Assembly: GCA_902524105.1 (NCBI GenBank)
Contig: CABZCD010000004.1
Span: forward strand, 1-42,160
Origin: an uncultured Pelagibacteraceae bacterium
GTDB lineage: Bacteria; Pseudomonadota; Alphaproteobacteria; Pelagibacterales; Pelagibacteraceae
DNA: 42,160 bases
Reading direction: 5' to 3'
The notes below the pieces were generated by a model. It was not told the origin of the DNA. It was given only the letters and a program-made list of their open reading frames with translations, and made no database searches. A program made the position numbers and the translations under genes. This document shows positions 1 through 7,498 of this stretch, piece after piece (the first letter of the stretch is position 1; each line of letters opens with the position of its first letter).

Positions 1-1526
1 ATAGTTTGTTGTGGAGTAAATGTGCCAGAGTTAACTTCTCCGATATGCTGCCACCATAATTGTGCTAGCTTCGGATAATCTGGTACGTTAACACCTGTTG
101 GTGACCAAACATTTCTGTTTTTTGATCTGTAGAACTCTACAAGTCCACCAAGTTCAGGCGCTCTCTTAGTAAAGTGTTTGTGATTAATCGTACTTTTTCT
201 CACAAATGTTATACCAACATCAGCTTTTTTAAGAGAAACTGTTTTTGAAACAGCAAATTGTGCATACAGCCATGCAGCTTTTCTTCTCTCAACATCAGTA
301 GACTTAAATAAAGTCCAAGATCCGACATCTTGATATCCAAGCTTCATACCTTGTTCCCAATAAGGACCTTTTGGTGAAGGACCCATTCTCCATAATGGCA
401 TACCGTTTGCATCAACAACTTTATTATTAGGATTTTTTCCTACTAAAGATGCTGTGAAAGCAGTGTACCAGAAAATTTGCTGAGCAACGTTTCCTGAAGA
501 TAATGATGGTAGAGACTGATAGAAGTCCATAGCAGCAGCTCCTGGAGGTGCGTACTGTCTTAACCACTCATCCCATTTTCTGATTGCATATACTGCAGCT
601 GGACCATTTGTAGCTCCACCTCTTGATACATTCGCACCAACTGGATTACAAGAACCTGGTTCCATTCTTATTCCCCACTCATCTACTGGAACTCCATTAG
701 GTAGTCCTTTACTTCCTGCACCTGCCATTGATAACCAGGCATCTGTCATTCTCCAACCTAAGTCGGGAGCTCTTTTACCATAGTCCATGTGGCCGTATAT
801 TCTTACACCGTCAATTTCTTTAACATCCTCTGAAAAGAATTTAGCTATATCTTCATAGGCAGACCAGTTTACTGGAACACCTAAATCATAACCATATTTT
901 TTCTTAAATGCTTTTTGGATTTCTGGTCTATCAAACCAATCTTTTCTGAACCAATAAAGGTTAGCAAATTGTTGGTCTGGAAGTTGATAAAGATTTCCAT
1001 CAGGACCTGTAGTAAATTGAAGTCCTATGAAGTCATCTAAATCCAACATTGGATTAGTGACAGCTTTACCCTCACCTTTCATCCACTCGGTTAAATTTAC
1101 AGCTTGTTGCATACGCGCGTGCGTACCAATTAAGTCTGAGTCGTTCACATACGCATCGTAAATACTTACGTTCGTTTGCATTTGTGTTTGAACAGCCATT
1201 ACAACATCACCTTCTCCGATGATTTGGTGTTGTACTTTAATGCCAGTTATCTCTTCAAAAGCTTTTGTAAGAGTTTTTGACTCATACACATGGGTAGGTA
1301 TTCCTTCAGATACTACTTTTAAAGACATTCCTTTGAATGGCTTAGCAGCATCGTGGAACCATTGTAGCTCTTTTTCTCTATCTTTTGGAGATAGAACTGA
1401 AAGACTAAATTCCCCATTAGACCATTTCTTAATTGCAGCCATATGACCGTCTGCAAATGCAGAAGAAATAGTTACGATTGAAAATGATACAGCAACAGCT
1501 ATTATTGTTTTCAATGTTTTAAACAT
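1..1526 (-). CDS. ABC transporter substrate-binding protein, glycerol/GlpV-like (3' end runs off the window)
   Basis: Open minus frame from ATG at 1526 (MFKTLKTIIAVAVSFSIVTISSAFADGHMAAIKKWSNGEFSLSVLSPKDREKELQWFHDAAKPFKGMSLKVV...) to the window edge. Has a signal peptide, a long SBP fold and ...GSCNPVGANVSRGGATNGPAAVYAIRKWDEWLRQYAPPGA... Next to glpK. Absent from the ORF track because it has no stop in the window. Confidence 0.8.
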   Translation of the reverse strand, partial: MFKTLKTIIAVAVSFSIVTISSAFADGHMAAIKKWSNGEFSLSVLSPKDREKELQWFHDAAKPFKGMSLKVVSEGIPTHVYESKTLTKAFEEITGIKVQHQIIGEGDVVMAVQTQMQTNVSIYDAYVNDSDLIGTHARMQQAVNLTEWMKGEGKAVTNPMLDLDDFIGLQFTTGPDGNLYQLPDQQFANLYWFRKDWFDRPEIQKAFKKKYGYDLGVPVNWSAYEDIAKFFSEDVKEIDGVRIYGHMDYGKRAPDLGWRMTDAWLSMAGAGSKGLPNGVPVDEWGIRMEPGSCNPVGANVSRGGATNGPAAVYAIRKWDEWLRQYAPPGAAAMDFYQSLPSLSSGNVAQQIFWYTAFTASLVGKNPNNKVVDANGMPLWRMGPSPKGPYWEQGMKLGYQDVGSWTLFKSTDVERRKAAWLYAQFAVSKTVSLKKADVGITFVRKSTINHKHFTKRAPELGGLVEFYRSKNRNVWSPTGVNVPDYPKLAQLWWQHIGEVNSGTFTPQQT

Positions 1527-1626
1527 TAATTCCCCTCTGTTGTTTGTTATTTTTAATTATTGAAACAAAATAGAACCATATTGTACAGACTTAATTCTTA
1601 AAAAAAAAATACAACTTGAAATTGTT

Positions 1627-3108
1627 TTAATTAATGAGAGCTCTTTTTATAGCTTTAGACCAACCTAATAAAAGTGTTTTTCTATTATTATTTTTCATTT
1701 TTGGAGTAAATTTTTTTTCTAAACTCCAATTTTTTGAAATATCTTTTAAAGATTTATAAATTCCAATTTTAAGACCAGCCATAAATGCCGCACCCAATGC
1801 GGTAGTTTCATGAACTTTAGGTCTATAAACTTTGACGTTAACTATATCTGATAAAAATTGTGAGAACCAATTATTCATGACCATTCCTCCATCTACTTTT
1901 ACCATTCTTGGTCGCAAACCATCATGTTTCATTGCTTCAAATAAATCATATGTCTGATATGCTACTGACTCTACAGTGGCTCTAACTATTTCCTTTGGAC
2001 CTGTATCTCTTGTTAATCCACTTAAAACTCCTCTTGAATTTTGGTTCCAATATGGTGCACCCATACCTGTAAAAGCTGGAACTAAATAGACATCCTTGTT
2101 GTCATTTAAAGACTTTAAAATTTTTTCAGTTTCATAAGCTTTTTTAAAGAATTTCATTCGATCTCTTAACCACTGAACACCAGCTCCTGCAATAAAAATA
2201 GATCCCTCCATTGCATAAGTAGTTTTTCCGTTAATTCTATATCCAATTGTAGTGAGTAATCTATTTTTAGAATAGATCTTTTTTTGACCTGTATTTAATA
2301 ATACAAATGCACCTGTTCCATAAGTGCTCTTCAATGAGCCTGGTTCAAAACAGCATTGACCTATTGATGCAGACTGTTGGTCACCAACAACTCCAGTTAT
2401 CGGAATTGATTTACCTGTAATTGATTGATGTGTTGAACCATAATCATCTGCACAATTTTTTACCTCAGGAAGAATATGTTTTTTAATTTTTAAAATATTT
2501 AATATTGTATCATCCCATTTATTTGAAGTTATATTAAAAATCATAGTTCTACTTGCATTTGTTGCATCTGTTGCATGGATCTTGCCTTTAGTTAATCTCC
2601 AAATTAAGAAGCTATCAATTGTTCCAAAAAGAAGTTGTTTTTTGTTCATTAATTTTCTAGCTAATGCTACATTATCTAATATCCATTTTATTTTCGTACC
2701 TGAAAAATATGAGTCAATTGGCAGGCCTGTTTTATTAAAAATAAGAGTTTCTTTGTTTTGTTTTTTTAACTTTTTACAATATTCAGCTTGTCTACGATCC
2801 TGCCAGACTATAGCTTTATAAACTGTTTTACCGGTTTTTTTATCCCATAAGACTGTTGTTTCTCTTTGGTTGGTAATTCCAATTGTCAAAATTTCACCAC
2901 GTAATTTTTTTGCCTTTGCAATTACATCTTTTAAGACTTTTTTTGTGGTATTCCAAATTTCTTCTGGGTTATGCTCTACCCATCCACTTTTTGGAAAATA
3001 TTGTGTGAATTCTTTTTGAGAAGAAAAAACTGGCTTACCTTTTAAATCAAATAGTATCGCTCTATTTGAAGTAGTTCCAGCATCTATAGAAATAATAAAT
3101 TTTCTCAT
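1627..3108 (-). CDS. glpK: glycerol kinase
   Basis: 493 aa FGGY kinase; SIDAGTTSNRAILFD N-terminus, GDQQSASIGQ, STYGTGAFVLLNTG. Confidence 0.96.
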   Translation of the reverse strand: MRKFIISIDAGTTSNRAILFDLKGKPVFSSQKEFTQYFPKSGWVEHNPEEIWNTTKKVLKDVIAKAKKLRGEILTIGITNQRETTVLWDKKTGKTVYKAIVWQDRRQAEYCKKLKKQNKETLIFNKTGLPIDSYFSGTKIKWILDNVALARKLMNKKQLLFGTIDSFLIWRLTKGKIHATDATNASRTMIFNITSNKWDDTILNILKIKKHILPEVKNCADDYGSTHQSITGKSIPITGVVGDQQSASIGQCCFEPGSLKSTYGTGAFVLLNTGQKKIYSKNRLLTTIGYRINGKTTYAMEGSIFIAGAGVQWLRDRMKFFKKAYETEKILKSLNDNKDVYLVPAFTGMGAPYWNQNSRGVLSGLTRDTGPKEIVRATVESVAYQTYDLFEAMKHDGLRPRMVKVDGGMVMNNWFSQFLSDIVNVKVYRPKVHETTALGAAFMAGLKIGIYKSLKDISKNWSLEKKFTPKMKNNNRKTLLLGWSKAIKRALIN

Positions 3109-3110
3109 AC

Positions 3111-3317
3111 TTATTTATTTAAAATTTTTTTTTTTTCTTTTTCATATTCATATCCACTTATTAAACCAGACTTGTATTGATCCTGTAAAGATTTTAGTTG
3201 ATCAGAAATGTTAGTTGTTTCTTTTAAGTTTTGACTGTCGTTTGCGTAAGAAAAAGTGGATACTAAAATATTTAAAATTAAAAATATTAAAATCTTTTTC
3301 ACCCGAATAACTCCCAT
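3111..3317 (-). CDS. small secreted protein with SHOCT-like C-terminus
   Basis: 68 aa; N-terminal signal peptide (KKILIFLILNILVSTFSYA) and LKSLQDQYKSGLISGYEYEKEKKKIL, typical of SHOCT. The start may be internal (MGVIR overlaps the next gene). Confidence 0.55.
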   Translation of the reverse strand: MGVIRVKKILIFLILNILVSTFSYANDSQNLKETTNISDQLKSLQDQYKSGLISGYEYEKEKKKILNK

Positions 3318-4345
3318 TTAAGTTCAAGTTTTTTATCCTCTACAATAGCATTGATCATACTAAGCATTAAAGGTAATTTTTTTTCATCAAAATCCTCATT
3401 AACTTTTTTTGCAATTTCTTTTGCCAAATCAGCTCCCTCAACTGTAACATTTTCCATTTTTGTTTTTTTTGCCTCTGAAAATGTTAAGCCTTCCCCAATA
3501 TAAGCTCCCATTTTAGCATTTCTTCCACCACCAGTACTAACATATAAATCACCTAAACCTGCTAAGCCTTTTACTGTTTCTTTTTTTCCTTTTAAATGTT
3601 CAACAAATACTTCCATTTCATGTATCGATTGTTTAATTAATGCTGAGGATGTGTTTAAATAATTTTTCTCTCTTACATCATTCGAAATATCTTTACCGCA
3701 CAAACCTTTTGCTGAGCCAACCGCCATAGAAAATATATTTTTGATAGCAGCAGAAACCTCTACGCCATTTAAATCGTCAGAAAAAGACGTGTGGTAATAA
3801 TTTGTATTTAACATTTTAGCAATTTTTTTCGCGGTTTTTATATCTTCATTAGCAATTACAACACTACTATGAACCCTGTTGGCTAATCCAGAGGCAAGAC
3901 AAGGGCCACCTACGGCTGAAATGTTAATTTTATTAATACCTTTATCAGCCAATAATCTTTTAAGCTTATCAACTAATAACTCGTAATTATTATTGTAAAT
4001 GCTCAAACCTTTTGTGAGCATAAGTATATCAGGTATTTTTTTGTTTTTATAAATTATACTTAATTGTTCAGAAACCCATTCAATTCCTTTTGAACTTATT
4101 CCTAAAACGATTAAATCGACTTCGATATTTAATAAGTTATTCAAATTTTCAAATTTATGTACTGCAACTTTTTTATCTATTTTTATGTTTAATCCAGGAT
4201 GAAGATTGTCGTTACTTTTTAAATTATCGATAAAATCATTTTCTAAGTGCGTTCCAACTATATTGACCTCATGTTTGTTGTCTAAGCATGGTAAAGAAAA
4301 AGCTGTTCCCATCGCACCAGCACCGATTATAATAATTTTTGACAT
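3299..4345 (-). CDS. NAD(P)-dependent glycerol-3-phosphate dehydrogenase-like protein (GpsA family, divergent)
   Basis: 348 aa; IIIGAGAMGTAFSLPC Rossmann motif, GVEVSAAIKNIFSMAVG catalytic-Lys region, GLAGLGDLYVSTGGGRNAKMG. Confidence 0.8.
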   Translation of the reverse strand: MSKIIIIGAGAMGTAFSLPCLDNKHEVNIVGTHLENDFIDNLKSNDNLHPGLNIKIDKKVAVHKFENLNNLLNIEVDLIVLGISSKGIEWVSEQLSIIYKNKKIPDILMLTKGLSIYNNNYELLVDKLKRLLADKGINKINISAVGGPCLASGLANRVHSSVVIANEDIKTAKKIAKMLNTNYYHTSFSDDLNGVEVSAAIKNIFSMAVGSAKGLCGKDISNDVREKNYLNTSSALIKQSIHEMEVFVEHLKGKKETVKGLAGLGDLYVSTGGGRNAKMGAYIGEGLTFSEAKKTKMENVTVEGADLAKEIAKKVNEDFDEKKLPLMLSMINAIVEDKKLELKWELFG

Positions 4346-4347
4346 AT

Positions 4348-5760
4348 TTATTCTTTAATAAAAAGTTTTTTGAACAATATAAGCACTGATATTAACTCAA
4401 TTTTTCCAATTATCATAAATATTATTAAAAATAATTTTGTACTATTTAAAAGATTAGAAAAATTGATATCACTTACTCCATATAATGATGAGTTGGTCGT
4501 ATTGGTAAGAGTTAATATAGATAATTTAAATGAATTTTCAAAATTTATATTATCAAGGACAAGTACGCTTGATAAAATAAAAATTCCTATAAAAAAAGAT
4601 ATAAATATTAAAAAAGATAAATTTACAGTTTGATTATCAATTTTTTTTTCTGAATAAAAAATAGTATTATTAAAAACGTTATTTGGTCTTACAAGCCTTA
4701 TTATCTCTGCTGCTGCTGTCTTAATTAAAATGTAAACCCTTATAAATTTGATGCCTGACGAATTTGAAATTAAAGTTCCTCCCATTGCACATAATAATAT
4801 AAAAATAATTGTCCCATCAATTTTTTTCGTGAAGGATATACCGGAATTACTTATGCTTGTAATAATATTAATGATGATATCACTAATTTTAATGTTGCCG
4901 ATAGAATAAAACAGTATGAGTGACAAAGCCAATATAAAAACTATTAAAAATATATCTTCTTGATGATTATTAATAATTTTTTTCTTGCTATAAAAATTGA
5001 AAATAAAAAAAATATTTAAAGTTGGTATTAAAAGAACAATCGCAAGAATATAATGATTATCTTTAAGAAAGATTTGACTTAAACTATTTGAAGGTAAGAA
5101 ACCTCCATTTGAAATTATGGACATTGAAAGATTTAAAGAATTAAATAACCTTACGTTCCCTATATTGAGAATAATAAATATTAGCAGTGTTAGTAAAGAA
5201 TAAACTAAGAATATTTGCAGTATAGCATTTTTAGTATTAGACTTTGAAAAAAATCCCAAGTTTCCAGTATGCACCAAATGATTTAATCTGAAATTATACT
5301 GATTGTTTGAGAAAATAATTATCAAAAAAATAAGAAAATACAAACCACCTATCCATTGCGAAGATGACCTCCATAATATTAATGTAGGATCTAAATACGT
5401 GATATTTTCAAAAATAGAAAAGCCAGTTGAAGTAAGACCAGAGAAACTTTCAAAAATTGAGTCTACAAATGTTATTTGATAATTACTTAAATAGTATGGC
5501 AGAGAAATAAAAAAAGAGGAAAAAGAATATACAAAAATAATTAATAGTAATTGATCATAAAAACTAATTTTTTTTACAGAAGTTTTCCCATAATAGTAAA
5601 AAAATATTCCAGTCACTAAAGTAAGAAAAAAAGTAATTGTATAAGACTCTATACTTAAAAAATAATCAAAATAAGTTGAATAAAGTATGTTCAAAAATGA
5701 AAGTCCTGACAAGGGAAAGATGAAAAAACCCAAATAAAATAAAATAGCTTTATAATTCAT
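4348..5760 (-). CDS. TrkH-family potassium uptake protein
   Basis: 470 aa polytopic; SGLTSTGFS first pore loop, SNGGFLP second, SNSGISF third, and C-terminal IIFMIIGKIELISVLILF as in TrkH. Confidence 0.85.
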   Translation of the reverse strand: MNYKAILFYLGFFIFPLSGLSFLNILYSTYFDYFLSIESYTITFFLTLVTGIFFYYYGKTSVKKISFYDQLLLIIFVYSFSSFFISLPYYLSNYQITFVDSIFESFSGLTSTGFSIFENITYLDPTLILWRSSSQWIGGLYFLIFLIIIFSNNQYNFRLNHLVHTGNLGFFSKSNTKNAILQIFLVYSLLTLLIFIILNIGNVRLFNSLNLSMSIISNGGFLPSNSLSQIFLKDNHYILAIVLLIPTLNIFFIFNFYSKKKIINNHQEDIFLIVFILALSLILFYSIGNIKISDIIINIITSISNSGISFTKKIDGTIIFILLCAMGGTLISNSSGIKFIRVYILIKTAAAEIIRLVRPNNVFNNTIFYSEKKIDNQTVNLSFLIFISFFIGIFILSSVLVLDNINFENSFKLSILTLTNTTNSSLYGVSDINFSNLLNSTKLFLIIFMIIGKIELISVLILFKKLFIKE

Positions 5761-5770
5761 TTAAATATTT

Positions 5771-6547
5771 TTATCTATTGGCGCTTTTTTGTCTTTTAAT
5801 TTCACTTTTAATTCTATTTACCAAACTTCTGTTGCTGTCAAATAATAATCTTATTTTAATTTTTGTATTTCGTTTTATCGTGAGACTTTTTACATTTCTT
5901 AGTTCTATGTTGTCGGCTACTGCAGCTATTGGTCTTTTTTTTGAATTTAAATTTTTAATTTTCACAATTGATTTGTTTGAAATGATTTTTCCTTTCCATC
6001 TTCTAGGTCTAAAAGGGCTTATAGGAGTTATGGCTAACTTTCCAGAATTCAATGATAAAACGGGGCCATGAACTGATAAATTATAAGCTGTGCTTCCAGC
6101 AGGTGTTGATACAAGCACTCCATCACCTATAAGTTTTTTTATAACCTGTTTTTGTCCGATAGAAATATTTAGTGAGGCAGTCTGTTTACTTTGTCTAAAA
6201 ATAGAAATTTCATTTATTGCTATTAAATGTTTTTTCATACCTTTTCCGTATGAGCAATTTACAGATAAACTATTTATAGTAGTTTTTTTTGACTTCATTA
6301 TTTTACGTTCTAAAAGATTAATATTTGAATTGTTCATTAAAAATCCATACGAACCACAATTTACACCATAGAATGGTTTGTTAAATTTGTAATATCTTTT
6401 TAAGTTTTTCAACATAAAGCCATCTCCACCGAAAACCACAATGTTAGATGCTTTAAAAGGGGAAAAATTTTTAAACTTCTTTGACAATTTTTTCTTAAAG
6501 TTTTGTGATTTTTTATTTTTATCAAAGATAAAATGAAATTTTGTCAT
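5771..6547 (-). CDS. nadK: NAD kinase
   Basis: 258 aa; FGGDGFMLKNL (GGDGT-like), GVNCGSYGFLMN, DGVLVSTPAGSTAYNLSVHGP. Confidence 0.92.
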   Translation of the reverse strand: MTKFHFIFDKNKKSQNFKKKLSKKFKNFSPFKASNIVVFGGDGFMLKNLKRYYKFNKPFYGVNCGSYGFLMNNSNINLLERKIMKSKKTTINSLSVNCSYGKGMKKHLIAINEISIFRQSKQTASLNISIGQKQVIKKLIGDGVLVSTPAGSTAYNLSVHGPVLSLNSGKLAITPISPFRPRRWKGKIISNKSIVKIKNLNSKKRPIAAVADNIELRNVKSLTIKRNTKIKIRLLFDSNRSLVNRIKSEIKRQKSANR

Positions 6548-6552
6548 ATTAA

Positions 6553-6608
6553 TGGTGCCCTCGGCCAGACTCGAACTGGCACTCCCAAAAGGGCAAGGAT
6601 TTTAAGTC
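6553..6608 (-). repeat. partial tRNA-Leu 3' half; distal attachment-site copy (direct repeat of 7344-7399)
   Basis: 56 bp identical to 7344-7399 (tggtgccctcggccagactcgaactggcactcccaaaagggcaaggattttaagtc), offset 791 bp. Reads from anticodon loop to CCA; no 5' half present. Confidence 0.93.
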
Positions 6609-6701
6609 TCTTTCCCTTTTATTAATGTTGATATCTTTAAATTTTTTCATCCACTTTCTTTCAATGTGCACTAATAGCACAAATAATGCACTTATTCATT
6701 T

Positions 6702-7292
6702 TCAACAATAATCAGGATAATACTCAGCTTTAACCTTATAAATACCCTTTATTTTTTTAGTATTAATTTTTTCATATCCTTTAATTACTTCTAAATTAAA
6801 TGGATTGACTATTGAAAAATCAAATACTTTATTATTAACAAAGTATCCTACTAGAAGTTTGTTATCATAATCAATAATGCTACTACCAACGGACCTCATT
6901 TGTTTACTAATATCAATCTTCTCTTCATCATACAGTAAAATTTGACCATCATTATAAACATTGGACTGATTTATAATTGCTACAGTAAATTTATTATTAT
7001 ATTCATATGGAATACTAATTTTTCTTTGTTTATTTATAGAAATTTGTTTCACTTCAAAATTATTATCTAATGTCTTGGTAATATTTATTGTTGAAGACTT
7101 ACTTCCAAATAATATTTCTGATGGATTGCATTTTAAAATTTTAGAGAGTTCAACAGCATTTATTGAGCTGATTTCTCTATTATTTTTAATCCATCTATTA
7201 ACAGTGGCTGGGTCCCTCCCCAACTTTTTTGCAAGCTGAGCCTGACTCATGTTTAAATCAAATAATTTTTCTCTCAGGAAATTTCTTGACAT
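6702..7292 (-). CDS. XRE-family HTH regulator with degenerate S24/CI-like C-terminal domain
   Basis: 196 aa; N-terminal HTH MSQAQLAKKLGRDPATVNRWIKNNREISSINAVELSKILKCNPSEILFG. C-terminal ILLYDEEK...NKLLVGYFV...VNPFNLEVIKG...IKGIYKVKAEY resembles S24/LexA-CI C-domains. Confidence 0.8.
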   Translation of the reverse strand: MSRNFLREKLFDLNMSQAQLAKKLGRDPATVNRWIKNNREISSINAVELSKILKCNPSEILFGSKSSTINITKTLDNNFEVKQISINKQRKISIPYEYNNKFTVAIINQSNVYNDGQILLYDEEKIDISKQMRSVGSSIIDYDNKLLVGYFVNNKVFDFSIVNPFNLEVIKGYEKINTKKIKGIYKVKAEYYPDYC

Positions 7293-7297
7293 ATAAT

Positions 7298-7333
7298 CAA
7301 TTTAAATTGTATAATATACAATTAGATTGTCAA
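7298..7333 (-). promoter_or_regulatory. predicted promoter and operator of the XRE regulator
   Basis: Minus-strand TTGACA (7333-7328), 16-bp spacer, TACAAT (7311-7306). 19-bp perfect palindrome AATTGTATA-A-TATACAATT at 7305-7323, plus 12-bp palindrome CAATTTAAATTG at 7298-7309. Start codon at 7292. Confidence 0.6.
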
Positions 7334-7343
7334 GATGTTTTTG

Positions 7344-7429
7344 TGGTGCCCTCGGCCAGACTCGAACTGGCACTCCCAAAAGGGCAAGGATTTTAAGTCC
7401 TTTGTGTCTACCAATTTCACCACGAGGGC
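7344..7429 (-). tRNA. tRNA-Leu (anticodon UAA), CCA encoded
   Basis: Reverse complement GCCCTCGTGGTGAAATTGGTAGACACAAAGGACTTAAAATCCTTGCCCTTTTGGGAGTGCCAGTTCGAGTCTGGCCGAGGGCACCA. Acceptor GCCCTCG/CGAGGGC pairs; anticodon stem AAGGA/TCCTT with loop CTTAAAA; long variable arm; GTTCGAGTC T-loop. Confidence 0.95.
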
Positions 7430-7498
7430 TTTAGTCATATTTTGTTGATATTGTTAATATATTAATACACAAGAGTTTTAAAGAAGTAAAAAAAAATT

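Larger units (their letters stand above)
6609..7343. mobile_element. mini integrative element or prophage remnant bounded by tRNA-Leu att repeats
   Basis: 735 bp between the two 56-bp direct repeats, with an intact tRNA at one end and a truncated 3' copy at the other. Contains only one XRE regulator ORF; no integrase ORF. Confidence 0.75.

Noticed and set aside
1219-1446. Plus-strand 75-aa ORF
   Set aside because: Lies antisense inside the clear ABC binding-protein CDS (1-1526, minus); no motif or RBS.
5778-6371. Plus ORFs 97 aa and 93 aa opposite nadK
   Set aside because: Antisense shadow ORFs; hydrophobic residues arise from the complement of Lys/Asn-rich codons.
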